NCBI RefSeq assembly: GCF_003952225.1
Contig: NZ_CP034437.1
Coordinates: forward strand, 6,491,001 to 6,555,000
Source: Paenibacillus albus
GTDB taxonomy: Bacteria; Bacillota; Bacilli; Paenibacillales; Paenibacillaceae
Reading direction: 5' to 3'
Length of the DNA: 64,000 nucleotides
The number at the start of each line of letters is the position of its first letter. Position 1 is the first letter of the stretch. The notes under the pieces are model-generated. The model was given only the letters and a program-made list of their open reading frames with translations. It did not search any database and was not told the DNA's origin. This document shows positions 43,001 through 51,325 of the stretch, one piece after another. A program made the translations under genes and the position numbers.

Positions 43001-44956
43001 GATGGTCTTCCTCGGAGTAGCGCTCGATTGTCCGCTGTTTGCTTGAGCCTTTCGACCAAAGAGAGCCTGTGTCTCGTCAGACCTCTCCAGTGGTGAATCG
43101 GGAGGTGTAGCAGCACGAGCAGCTTCGTGCATTCCGGCATTTGCTTCCCGAACACCGCCAGCAACACGGCCTTGTACACCTTCCGGAAGTTCTGCACTGT
43201 GAAGAAACTTATTGATTTCATCAGCAAGTGTAGATCGTGTGCTCATCGCTTCTGCCATGGCCTTATAGTCTTGTGGTTCCATTGAAGCACTAGGATTACT
43301 CGAATATTTCGCTTCAAGTTCCTGCATGACTCGATCTGCTTCGTGGTACTGGCTAACGAGACCGTCAATCTTTGATTCAGTCTTTGATTCAGGCTCAGGC
43401 TTTGGTTGCGGCGCGGCGGGCCGGCTAAACATCAGTTCCTTCGAAGCAAGCGACGCATCTGTGACATGCAATGCAGGATCCAGTTCGCGAACCGAATGTA
43501 ACAGTTGCTCCCGCGTCTGCTGGAGAGCTTGAAGCGTACCATCATAATCCGTCTGTTGGCGCCAGCCAAGCACGTCCCCTTGCTCATCGCGAAATCCTTT
43601 GTCTACTCGCTCCTGTGCAAGCTGGTAGAGTTCTTTGTTCGATGGTTTCTTTCCGTTAGCAGCGTACCACTCCTGATACCAGACGGGGTTATTCGAATGC
43701 CTGCCATAGCGACCAGTCACTTCGCCAGTTGGGTTTCGGGTTATACCGCCCTGTGTTACACCTTCGCGATTGCTAAGACTCGATTTAAGGAATTCATATT
43801 CGACATTGACTGCCTTGTCATAGCTCGACTCATGCATGCGGATCTGATTATCGATGTCGGCGAGAGCGGCGCGCCCGTTGTCCGCGTTCACCTTTGCAGC
43901 TGCCGTCCGGAGGTTGCCTTCCGGCAGTTCGAATGTGTAAGGCGTTGCGATAGGATCAGTTCCCGGAGCATTAACCCCGCGCGCTCGAGCTGCATCTTCT
44001 CGACCTAACGGCAAGGCAAGCTGCTGCTCAGCTGCCGAAGTTTCAGAAGGAGTCGTGAAGCCTCCCTCTCTCAGCCTACCTAATCCTGTGAATAGAGTTT
44101 CGAATGCCGCTCCGCCGAGTCCACCCAGCGCTGTCGCTTCCGCAATATCCCGTGCCGACGCGTGACCTACAGCCATAGTGTTCGCTACGTTCTGCGCAGC
44201 ACCTTCAACAGCATTGCCAGCCAACCGTTGCACGAAGGCATTAGCCGACGGCGCTAATTGCTGAAGCGCGCCTGTGGCAATACGATCAGCTCCAGTCGCG
44301 GCACTCTGCTCCAAGGCGGCAGGATTAACAGCACCGCCCGCAAGCTGACCAACAAAATTAGCTGCTTTCCCCAAATATCCACCTGTAGTTGGCGCTGTCT
44401 CCGCCTCTACCCCCTGTGTTATAGCAGCACCTTTCTGAAAATCAGCAAGCCCTGGTGTATACGCTTGGACGTTATCAATTCCCTTGCCGATGAAGCGATC
44501 AATATCTTTCACGAATTCTGGAGCGCCTGCGAGCTGTTTCTCACGCGCTGCCGCTTCCTGCTCAAGCCATTCTTTCCTGCTCGGGACGGTATTCTCATAA
44601 TGCAGAACAGGAGCATTTAGCTGCCCCTTAACGCTCCCTTTAGGAGAGAAAGCCTGCTGTGAATTCGAGTTGTGGTTCGTGATGCTCGCTCTCGGCTGCT
44701 GTTGCTTCTCAACGACTGAAGGAACATGCTCTGTGGGCCCCATATCTTTCATTCGTTGTTCATTCATGTTAACCCGCTGTGTACCGAGATCCGGCTTATC
44801 GACAACAGGACGCGTATCCTTCTGCAATCCGAGTTCCATGCGCCGGCGCTCATAATAAGAAAGCTCCGAGGAGGGCTCACTCTCCTTCGGAACTGCAGAA
44901 GTTTGTCCACCGATACCTAATTCGCGTCGGCGTTTTTCATAATAGGATTCAGCCAC
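40037..44956 (-). CDS. Very large virion-associated protein (polyvalent/ejection protein) with metallopeptidase motifs
   Basis: 1639 residues, GTG after GGGGAGG. The N-terminus carries two short repeats, YYEKRRRELG (5-14) and YYERRRMELG (34-43). Two HExxH motifs occur close together, HEAGH at 705-709 and HELTH at 725-729. DEGIAEYF near 750 could supply the third zinc ligand of a gluzincin. The region about 1000-1300 (NPLESMIQNTFRAMDAAAKN, then GGATLTPEFIVRNAFRDVAS) resembles large polyvalent protein associated domains of phages. Position and size suggest an internal virion protein injected with the DNA, as in P22/T7-like phages. Confidence 0.8.
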   Translation of the reverse strand: MAESYYEKRRRELGIGGQTSAVPKESEPSSELSYYERRRMELGLQKDTRPVVDKPDLGTQRVNMNEQRMKDMGPTEHVPSVVEKQQQPRASITNHNSNSQQAFSPKGSVKGQLNAPVLHYENTVPSRKEWLEQEAAAREKQLAGAPEFVKDIDRFIGKGIDNVQAYTPGLADFQKGAAITQGVEAETAPTTGGYLGKAANFVGQLAGGAVNPAALEQSAATGADRIATGALQQLAPSANAFVQRLAGNAVEGAAQNVANTMAVGHASARDIAEATALGGLGGAAFETLFTGLGRLREGGFTTPSETSAAEQQLALPLGREDAARARGVNAPGTDPIATPYTFELPEGNLRTAAAKVNADNGRAALADIDNQIRMHESSYDKAVNVEYEFLKSSLSNREGVTQGGITRNPTGEVTGRYGRHSNNPVWYQEWYAANGKKPSNKELYQLAQERVDKGFRDEQGDVLGWRQQTDYDGTLQALQQTREQLLHSVRELDPALHVTDASLASKELMFSRPAAPQPKPEPESKTESKIDGLVSQYHEADRVMQELEAKYSSNPSASMEPQDYKAMAEAMSTRSTLADEINKFLHSAELPEGVQGRVAGGVREANAGMHEAARAATPPDSPLERSDETQALFGRKAQANSGQSSATPRKTISRTGLANSFRKNLRLTIDTGRMGVSKQQVAGIYKVKPEVIRTGTHGDYETLAHEAGHHFTKKLDLKQDPTLEHELTHMMDTQKVHDYKQYPQNQWFDEGIAEYFRTYLSNPDQARQLAPRFTSLLESKLPHKLRKGIGRVQRDVKTWIDQGDYHRAQGKFDFDSGGKIKKFNWSRFYTAAVDDLHPFAMLEKALTGSIAVGKKSLYKMARLSRGTAERAKMAVTRGIFDDNGQKLSDGLQSIVQPLEKIDMNEKDLSTYLAVKHAVDLRRMGKETPFTPNEMAEVLNRWDDDQTVQQVHKQIMKYNNALLDILQQAGIVSQQSVREMRTKYPNYVPFLRHFDDDELAGFKEGGFGAASPFANITKPIRKMSADGSDRTIINPLESMIQNTFRAMDAAAKNKVGLNLAELAKVDGAGAWVEALETTMPNGFKKAGAASPKEHIITVYENGQKQSYKIRDPELYSAMLSLDKESTNAVIKFLGGAAGMLRGGATLTPEFIVRNAFRDVASAIINSSKYGFNPFDFFKGFYHVVTKSDVFDKFVNSGGAMSTMMALDRNANREAMEEVFRKTMKDKVMNVVTNPAELAKWLSMYRPAQKTISLLRKGAEISELSTKVGAFDKVLNKTGDIDEAAYTARDLMDFNRAGSSIRQANRTIAFLNASIQGTDKMVRAFKESPASFITRAFTTMVLPAAAVYFWNRYRLSEEEHAAYENIPRYQKDNFLILGIPGTGKFVRIPKPFETGMLFATSTERMLDWIHDHDKQAFDDYGRSTLQSFTPPMMFTALAPLLEGITNYSFFRDAPIVPQGEQRFEKKDQYGVYTSEVSKDIGRFLDKVGLGDSNFSSPRIIDNTIQGYTAGLGQYGVDAADSGIKAATGRKTTPLPAKEWNEQPVLRSFFSSTAGGGQVREDFYDKWNKLSKEKESAEFNEVNFEDAAEYKHMKHYQKEISKLQKQYKAILQDKSINSVSKRSQLDILDDRMNEAAKEALGR

Positions 44957-44959
44957 GGG

Positions 44960-46465
44960 TTAACCTCCCCATTTAAGCCCATAACGTTGGAACAGCTTCT
45001 TCGTATCTGATTCGGATAAGTTCTGCCCGAAAATATAATCTGCTAATCCAGCCGGATCAGTCACAGAGTATTGTCCAGTGGGTTCTCCATCCTTATCAAG
45101 CGCCTTTTGAATGAAGAGGGAATTATCGATGTCTTTCGTAGCATCGCCGTAAGATGGAGCTTGCGACTGCTGCCCGCCATATGGAGTATTCGGTTGAACA
45201 CCGTATTTCTCAAGCCCTTTCGGAGCAATACCGTTCGCTTTCCAAACATCCATCAAGCGACCATATTCGGCATTGTTATCCGCCCTCGCATTGTCAGAGT
45301 TCCTATTTGCCTGACCGGATTTGTAAGAGCGATCCGACTCGTACACACCACGATTATAGTCCCGCGCATCTGTGGATTTTTGCCAGGTGAATTGGTCAGT
45401 GCGGAACTGGTTGTCCTTTCCTCGTTGATCCTCACTCGAATTAAAGTTACGATCCGATTCCAGTACACCACGATCATAGTCACGACTATCCGTCGATTTC
45501 TGCCATAAGAATTGATCGTTTCGGAATTGATTGTCTTTTCCTCGCTGTGCCTCATCAGCATTGAATTGTCTGGAAGCCATGGTCTGCTGTCCATTCCCAA
45601 ATGTGCCGATTGTATTGCCGTACTGGAATCGGTTCTGCCATTGTGTCTGTGCATTGTCAAGAGCACGCTGATCTTCCGCAGAGAGCTGTTGGTTCATACC
45701 CTGCTGGATTCCAAGAAGGTTACCAAGATCGCCAAGATGGTCGCGGCTCATGCCGTATTGATCGCGGTAATGCTGGTAGCGCTGATTCTCTGCATCTGCG
45801 TATCGCTGATATGCTTGTGAGATAAGCCCCGGCAGCACATCCCGAGTAACGGAACCAAGCGCATTCTGCTGGATCTGATTCGCCGCTGTTACCGCAGTGG
45901 ATGAGTTGCCGATCCCGCGTGAACCCAATCCTACCATCGCATTATTCTGTGCCGTTTGAGCGTTTGCCATGGCACTCTGCAGCGCGGCTTGATAGGCGGG
46001 ATCAGTCTCCATGTTATACGCAAATGCTTGTGCTGGTGTATAGGCAGCGTAAGGCGTGTCAATCGCTTTCTCGTAATTCCCCATCAAGCCGTTCGCCTTC
46101 TGCTGCCCCTGATTCATCTGATATTGCCGCCACGCACCATCGAGATTATCCTTCGTGGCAAATGATTGGCCGTTTACGTTAGACGTAGGTAATAAGAAAC
46201 CCATTCCCTTTACCGTGACCTGTCCATTGTTAAAGCCAATATCAGAGTTGTTTACCCCTTGATTTTGAAGGTACTGCCGTGCGTTCATTTGTCCGGTTGT
46301 CGGCGTGGCCGCAGCTATGCTTCCACTTGCCACCTTATTCTGCGGAGATGTCACTTGTGGAGTCAATTTATTGTACTGTACAACATTCGCGGCGTTCGTC
46401 GGAGCAAGACCGAGATTCTTCTTTCGTTGGAGTTCATCCTGCAACTGTTGTCCGTTTAATGCCAT
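44960..46465 (-). CDS. Candidate internal virion (ejection) protein with tandem repeats
   Basis: 501 residues, rich in Gln/Asn/Ala, helical, no membrane segment. Residues about 304-374 contain two near-identical units of about 35 residues built on QRGKDNQFR-DQF-WQKSTD-RDY-RGV-ESDR, giving a charged helical rod. An Ala-rich stretch (YQAALQSAMANAQTAQNNAM) lies near 165. It precedes the 1639-residue gene by 3 bp. Low-complexity Ala/Gln proteins in this position are typical DNA ejection proteins of P22-like phages; direct homology is not evident. Confidence 0.65.
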   Translation of the reverse strand: MALNGQQLQDELQRKKNLGLAPTNAANVVQYNKLTPQVTSPQNKVASGSIAAATPTTGQMNARQYLQNQGVNNSDIGFNNGQVTVKGMGFLLPTSNVNGQSFATKDNLDGAWRQYQMNQGQQKANGLMGNYEKAIDTPYAAYTPAQAFAYNMETDPAYQAALQSAMANAQTAQNNAMVGLGSRGIGNSSTAVTAANQIQQNALGSVTRDVLPGLISQAYQRYADAENQRYQHYRDQYGMSRDHLGDLGNLLGIQQGMNQQLSAEDQRALDNAQTQWQNRFQYGNTIGTFGNGQQTMASRQFNADEAQRGKDNQFRNDQFLWQKSTDSRDYDRGVLESDRNFNSSEDQRGKDNQFRTDQFTWQKSTDARDYNRGVYESDRSYKSGQANRNSDNARADNNAEYGRLMDVWKANGIAPKGLEKYGVQPNTPYGGQQSQAPSYGDATKDIDNSLFIQKALDKDGEPTGQYSVTDPAGLADYIFGQNLSESDTKKLFQRYGLKWGG

Positions 46466-46483
46466 GAAGAGTTCCTCCTCTCC

Positions 46484-47269
46484 TTAGTTTTGGTTATGTG
46501 AGTGGCTAGGAATCGATATTCCGTTCCATGTGACAGAGCCGCCACCAGCAGTAGCTAAAACCGTTCCGATTGGAATTCCGCCATTAAACGTCCCTCCACC
46601 AGCTGAGCTCGTATTAGCTCCTGCTATCGCCTTCTGTGATAACTGAGAGCTTAGTGATGGGAAACCAGGCACATCTGCTGGTTTTAAGTAACTAAACGAA
46701 TCCACAAACACGTTATCGCCAAGGATGTTGACTTTACCGCCCGGTGTAATCGTGCCAATGTCAATGTTCGCATTCGTCAGAAGCTGAAAATTAGTACTCA
46801 TAGTAATATCTGCTGCTTTCGTACCGTTCACTAGCTTAACCTCTGGCGTAACACCGAATATTGCACCCATACCGACATATTTGTCTGCTGCGAAGTACAC
46901 GACAATAGAGTCATCACTTGGATCTAGAACGATATTGGGGTAGCCGCCTGGATTGCTTTCAATTTTTGCGCCAGTCGCCGTCATCTTCCCACTCTTTGTT
47001 ACACGCCAAGGAGCAGTATCCGGGTTGGAGCCTCCTGCCCAGAAGCGCACATCGTCCCCAGACGTGTCTACCGTGCTCATACCTACATCTTTATCTTTGG
47101 ACTCCAGTTCTGTTTGCCCAACCTTCCAACCGCCAACCTCTTGAATATTGCTCGATTGCAGGAATCCATTCACCCGATGCTCCATTTCTTCAATTGCCTG
47201 GTTGTAGATATTCGCCATCTGCTCCGGAGAAGCCCCACGCGGGATGCGAGGCAAGTTCAAGAGTCCCAT
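46484..47269 (-). CDS. Phage minor structural protein (tail or fibre-like)
   Basis: 261 residues from the ATG at 47269, 8 nt after AGGGAG. An alternative start at 47371 adds a 34-residue signal-peptide-like extension, but that stretch is a terminator hairpin in DNA. The protein begins MGLLNLPRIPRGASPEQMAN. The centre is beta-rich with DDVRFWAGGSNPDTAPWRVTKSG, a pattern common in phage tail proteins. The end is GGSVTWNGISIPSHSHNQN; HSH-type ends occur in fibre tips. It may form a needle or plug. Confidence 0.7.
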   Translation of the reverse strand: MGLLNLPRIPRGASPEQMANIYNQAIEEMEHRVNGFLQSSNIQEVGGWKVGQTELESKDKDVGMSTVDTSGDDVRFWAGGSNPDTAPWRVTKSGKMTATGAKIESNPGGYPNIVLDPSDDSIVVYFAADKYVGMGAIFGVTPEVKLVNGTKAADITMSTNFQLLTNANIDIGTITPGGKVNILGDNVFVDSFSYLKPADVPGFPSLSSQLSQKAIAGANTSSAGGGTFNGGIPIGTVLATAGGGSVTWNGISIPSHSHNQN

Positions 47270-47323
47270 TCCATCATCTCCCTGTTGGATACTCTCAGCG
47301 CCCAAGCTGGGCACAGACAAAAG

Positions 47324-47350
47324 AAAAAACAGGAGGCAAATGCCCCCTGT
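47324..47350 (-). terminator. Terminator between the gp10-like and minor structural genes
   Basis: ACAGGGGGCATTTGCCTCCTGT (one mismatch) followed by TTTTTT on the minus strand, 29 bp after the gp10-like stop. The hairpin translates as hydrophobic codons, producing the false signal peptide in the longer reading of the next gene. Confidence 0.75.
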
Positions 47351-47378
47351 TAAAAACATCCTCATTTTCATCTTTTCA

Positions 47379-48791
47379 TCACCTTATCGGCATCTCTATT
47401 TGATCCCATGCTACTTCGTGTAAAATGCATGGTCCATTCCCTGCAATCCGGTAGCGCAATTGTTTGGTGTTAATCACTTTATTGGATGCGAGATAGATCG
47501 GTTTACGTTGTATGCTTGACGCTCCCGTCGCGGTACCAACGAGGACGTTCCCCTCTATTCCGCTTGCATCAGGATTTAAATAGGCGTTGAGCGTGCTTCC
47601 TTCAGGGAGATCCACCGTCACCCACATTCGAGTGATGCGAATTCCCTGCGCCATGGACTGAGCTGTGAACGGGACGGATACCCACCGCCAGCCAATTGCC
47701 GCACCGTTGTCCGTGGTCCCACCGAGCTGCAGTACTCGCCCATTTGCATCACCGATGTAGAAATCGTCGCCCATTTGCGCGAACTGCAACGCAGTTAATC
47801 CGTTCCATTCGTTGAACACATCATTCTTCGGGTCGTACACGATCACAGTATCCGGTTCATCCCCGCCAATCGCAAGCGATGCATAGATCCTCCTGCCGTC
47901 TGTCCCGAGGGCTGACAGAAGCTTCCCGGCGACTGTGATTCTATTAAAATAATCAACGACGCGGCTTGAAAAATCACTTTCTGGCGCGCTGCCCCCGGCA
48001 TAACGGTAGAATCCCCGATCATCGATCGTATACAGCCATTCTTCAAGGACCAAGCTTGATTTATTGTTAAACTGCCCGGTCGATAGTGAGACGCGTTGCA
48101 TGGAATAGTCGGACGGCGCGTATCCCATCAGTTTGAACATGGCGCTTGGCTTCGTCACAATCAGCTTTGTGAAATCTGCGATAATGCCGTTGATTGTCTC
48201 TCCATCCGGTGTCTCCGGGATGACGTCCCAAGCATCGGCATCATCGCCCACCATCGTCGTCCAATCCCCAACCTTACGATAGGAGGAGGCATGCAGCTCA
48301 TTTCCTACAGCTGCCCACAACCGATCGGCAAATTGTGCGATATAGTTCGCCCCAGCAGGTGCGCCAGACAGCACCGAAACCATTGTTCCATTGTAGAACC
48401 GTACGGTGTCGATGCCGTTTGAACCAAACAGACATACATCTGTCTGGTCGCCTTTAAAGTTCGTGAACGTCCACTCTGCTGAGGTGTTAAGACCGGAGGC
48501 AAGTGTGCTCCATGCGCTGCTGGTCCAGCGGCGCCAAGTTCCATCGCCAAATACGGCGTGCAGTTCCATGTCCTTCCAAACACCAAGGCCCAGCACTCTA
48601 GTTCCGATGGCTGCCCCAAGAACAGAGTAACCGGGCCGTGTGGTGACTTCTCCATTGTCATTAATCGTGAGGTTACCAGTGTCAGAGGAGAAGATCTCGC
48701 TTATAGCAAACGGATCTCCTTTGTTCACCCCTGCGAATTTGCGAATAACCTTACTTGGTAGTTTCTTTACGGCTGTCGGCCAGTAATTCAA
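47379..48791 (-). CDS. P22 gp10-like packaged DNA stabilisation/tail accessory protein
   Basis: 470 residues from a TTG after AAGGAGGGAGTGAA; P22 gp10 is 472. A propeller-like series of beta segments: TTRPGYSVLG near the start, DRLWAAVGNELHAS, IPETPDGETINGIIADF, then WLYTIDDRGFYRYAGG. It resembles gp10 in layout (RPG near the N-terminus; a PDG...GI...DF block mid-protein). It would close the portal-adaptor channel and dock the tailspikes. Confidence 0.7.
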   Translation of the reverse strand: MNYWPTAVKKLPSKVIRKFAGVNKGDPFAISEIFSSDTGNLTINDNGEVTTRPGYSVLGAAIGTRVLGLGVWKDMELHAVFGDGTWRRWTSSAWSTLASGLNTSAEWTFTNFKGDQTDVCLFGSNGIDTVRFYNGTMVSVLSGAPAGANYIAQFADRLWAAVGNELHASSYRKVGDWTTMVGDDADAWDVIPETPDGETINGIIADFTKLIVTKPSAMFKLMGYAPSDYSMQRVSLSTGQFNNKSSLVLEEWLYTIDDRGFYRYAGGSAPESDFSSRVVDYFNRITVAGKLLSALGTDGRRIYASLAIGGDEPDTVIVYDPKNDVFNEWNGLTALQFAQMGDDFYIGDANGRVLQLGGTTDNGAAIGWRWVSVPFTAQSMAQGIRITRMWVTVDLPEGSTLNAYLNPDASGIEGNVLVGTATGASSIQRKPIYLASNKVINTKQLRYRIAGNGPCILHEVAWDQIEMPIR

Positions 48792-48803
48792 TTCACTCCC
48801 TCC

Positions 48804-50390
48804 TTAGTTCGTGATCTGCTTCCAATCCGCTGTACTGCCTGTTCCTACCGCCTCATAGATTACACCGGATACAAGCGCCTTCTGCCCGATGGCGTAAGGT
48901 GCTGCTACGATCGATGAATGGTAGTTCTTGCTCGTTGGAATATTGCCGTGTGCGATGTTCTTAGTGAAATCCATACCCACGTTGCTGCCGATGTTATTGC
49001 ATACGATGTTACTGTTGCTTTGGAACGAGGTTGATAAGCTAACAACGAGGCTCGTGAGGTATACATTCCCGTCAATCAGGCTGTTGTCCACGAATCGGCA
49101 GTCTACACCATTGGTTAGCAGGTTTTCGAAGTTGTTCTCTGCAATGGTTGATCCGTCGACGTACAGCAGCCGGATACCGTTTTTAGGTGTAGCGGCATTG
49201 CCGCGGATTACATTCTTCGAGACATCAAGCTTTTTGCTTCGATCTCCCACGGCCCCGTTGATGAGAATTCCAAAATCAGAAGGTGATCCATCTATCAGAT
49301 TCCCTTTAATTTGATGCCCAGATCCTTGAACGACCTTAATTGGCGCATACGTCGTTCCGGCCTCACCGCAGTTAATGAAATTGTTATTGAGGACTTTGAA
49401 GTCGCGCGGGAAGAATCCATCCTGGGAGTTAATCTCCAGCCCCATTCGGCTGCAATTTTCGGCGGTGTTCCCTTCGCAAATACTTCCATAGCCATTGTAT
49501 CCGAGGCTATCTACTGTCAGGCCGTTACCTGTTAAGGCGTATCCGACAAATGCATTTTTCACCGTGCAGCCCCGAACCACATGCTTCGATCCCCGAGCCT
49601 TTACCCCTGCGTTATTTGGCGCGCTAGTAACATGCACCTTGGCTATCTTGCACGCTTCTCCGCTGGAGATGTAGATGCCATTATCTCGAATGTTTTCGAG
49701 GTAGATGTTTTCGATCATGTGATACCTGCCATCTCCACCCGCCAGCACGCCAGACCCCATGTTTTTGGCAGTTAAATTAGAAATGATATTGTGTTCTCCA
49801 CCCTTGATGTTGGCGCCAGAGGAGTAATTCGCTCCATTTTCGGCCAGGCTGCCCGTTACCAAGAAACCCTCCAATGTAATCCCATCCACCTCGCACTTAT
49901 AGCAGGTATCTAGGTAAATACCATAGGTCTTGTTCTTAATGAACAGCTGTGTCAGCGTGACATTCGCGCTGGTTATTACCTTGATAAACGCATAATGCTT
50001 TGCATCTGCTCCGGCAAACCCTGCCAACGTCTCAGCGCCCTCACACGTCAAACCAAATACGGTCGAATTATTGGCATTCGTCATCTGGATCATAGGCGCA
50101 TTGAGAGGAATGCCTTCCACTATCACGGCGTCCCCCCACGAGAAGAGGTGAAGCGTCTTATTCCCCCATACAATCGGAGCTGAGATTTTGTAACGGCCTG
50201 GAGGGAATACAATGGTTGTACCACTAGTGACTGAATTTATGAGAGACTGGAGCGCCGCTGTATCATCCTTTTTTCCATCGCCCGCTACCTTGTAATCAAG
50301 TACATTGACGATTAAGTCTCCCCATATTTTTTTGTTATTCGCAGCTGCTACTAACTGCTGAGCAGAAAGTTCAATTTTAGTCATGGACAA
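48804..50390 (-). CDS. Right-handed beta-helix tailspike/pectate lyase-fold protein
   Basis: 528 residues. The entry motif VNVLDYKVAGDGKKDDTAAL followed by TTIVFPPGRYKIS is the classical start of Pectate_lyase_3 (GH28/tailspike) beta-helices. Repeated NNxF and GNxI rungs follow (KVLNNNFINCG, IKGNLIDGSP, IEGNTAEN-like). The first 25 residues may bind the virion. Probably a trimeric host-polysaccharide-binding or -cleaving spike. Start TTG at 50390 or ATG at 50384. Confidence 0.85.
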   Translation of the reverse strand: MSMTKIELSAQQLVAAANNKKIWGDLIVNVLDYKVAGDGKKDDTAALQSLINSVTSGTTIVFPPGRYKISAPIVWGNKTLHLFSWGDAVIVEGIPLNAPMIQMTNANNSTVFGLTCEGAETLAGFAGADAKHYAFIKVITSANVTLTQLFIKNKTYGIYLDTCYKCEVDGITLEGFLVTGSLAENGANYSSGANIKGGEHNIISNLTAKNMGSGVLAGGDGRYHMIENIYLENIRDNGIYISSGEACKIAKVHVTSAPNNAGVKARGSKHVVRGCTVKNAFVGYALTGNGLTVDSLGYNGYGSICEGNTAENCSRMGLEINSQDGFFPRDFKVLNNNFINCGEAGTTYAPIKVVQGSGHQIKGNLIDGSPSDFGILINGAVGDRSKKLDVSKNVIRGNAATPKNGIRLLYVDGSTIAENNFENLLTNGVDCRFVDNSLIDGNVYLTSLVVSLSTSFQSNSNIVCNNIGSNVGMDFTKNIAHGNIPTSKNYHSSIVAAPYAIGQKALVSGVIYEAVGTGSTADWKQITN

Positions 50391-50391
50391 G

Positions 50392-50979
50392 TCATCTCAC
50401 CACCTTGAAGTCCGGGAGCTCCGGCTCGGGATCTGCCTTCTTCAAATCATTCAACAAATCGTTGTATTGCTGGATGAAACCATTTGCAACGTCCCACTCT
50501 TTACCCACGGCTGCCATGTCGGCGCACAGACCATAGACGTGCAATCGATGAAAGTCTGGATCCAACACAGGAACCTGATCTAAATTATCCTCCGAATATG
50601 TCGGCGGCTCATACCAATGATGGATGAATAGCCCTTCTGCCAAGTTCTGATCCGGCGTCGGATAGAGAACAACCGAATTTTCGTAGGTGTAGTAGTACGG
50701 CGGAGCTGCCGGCTCGTTATCATTTTCTTCGTAATCCTGATTGGTCCATTCCTGACCATCGACCAGCACGTTCAGAATCTTTCCGACAGCAAAGTCAACA
50801 GGATAGATCGCGTTGTCGGCGATGATATCGTAGATTGTCGCAGTCTTCTTCTTCAGGACCATACGATGCAGTTCGGATTCACGAACATTAATTTTCCGAA
50901 TCTTCGACTTCGTGCTTAGTCCATTCGGATAAAGCTCGTCCGCCTCTTCGATGATATCTTCCAGTGTCATTCCTGCCAC
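50392..50979 (-). CDS. Head-completion/tail adaptor protein (P22 gp4- or tubular A-like)
   Basis: 195 residues, GTG after AGGTGAGATTT. Begins with helices (MTLEDIIEEADELYPNGLS), has a beta insertion with YYYTYENSVVLYPTPDQNL and GLFIHHWYEPP, then a helical end FIQQYNDLLNDLKKADPEPE. This helix-beta-helix layout and size match gp6/gp4-type adaptor rings placed below the portal. The gene order capsid-adaptor-gp10-like supports the call. Confidence 0.7.
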   Translation of the reverse strand: MAGMTLEDIIEEADELYPNGLSTKSKIRKINVRESELHRMVLKKKTATIYDIIADNAIYPVDFAVGKILNVLVDGQEWTNQDYEENDNEPAAPPYYYTYENSVVLYPTPDQNLAEGLFIHHWYEPPTYSEDNLDQVPVLDPDFHRLHVYGLCADMAAVGKEWDVANGFIQQYNDLLNDLKKADPEPELPDFKVVR

Positions 50980-51009
50980 CAAATCTCACCTGCCTTTCGA
51001 TACATAAAA

Positions 51010-51035
51010 AGGCAGGACAACTGAATGCCCTGCCT
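51010..51035 (-). terminator. Terminator after the capsid gene cluster
   Basis: AGGCAGG-loop-CCTGCCT followed by TTTTTATG on the minus strand. Probably partial, tuning head versus tail gene expression. Confidence 0.8.
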
Positions 51036-51051
51036 CGAGTAGAGTACTATA

Positions 51052-51294
51052 TTATTCCGTTTGCTCCTGTGTCTGAGCTGCACCTTCTCCGCCTTTCACC
51101 TCGACGATCGAGCTACCGAAGAGGCGATGCTTACGGATGAAGTCAACTTCCTTCTTCTCATTAGTGTCATATTCACCGTTCTCAAAGCGAATATGTGTTC
51201 CCGGTACCGGTACGAGAATACCATCAACGATGGTATTTCGCGACGGTGACATGCAAAGCACCTGATTCGGGCAGCGGCTGCTGAATTTAGCCAT
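51052..51294 (-). CDS. Small head protein, unknown
   Basis: 80 residues, ATG after AAGAGAGGAG. Beta-rich: VPVPGTHIRFENGEY, then KKEVDFIRKHRLFGSSIVEV and an acidic Gln-rich tail (QTQEQTE). Directly downstream of the capsid gene; likely a head decoration or connector component. Not recognised. Confidence 0.6.
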   Translation of the reverse strand: MAKFSSRCPNQVLCMSPSRNTIVDGILVPVPGTHIRFENGEYDTNEKKEVDFIRKHRLFGSSIVEVKGGEGAAQTQEQTE

Positions 51295-51325
51295 GTTAAT
51301 TAAATCTCCTCTCTTAAGAAGTTTC

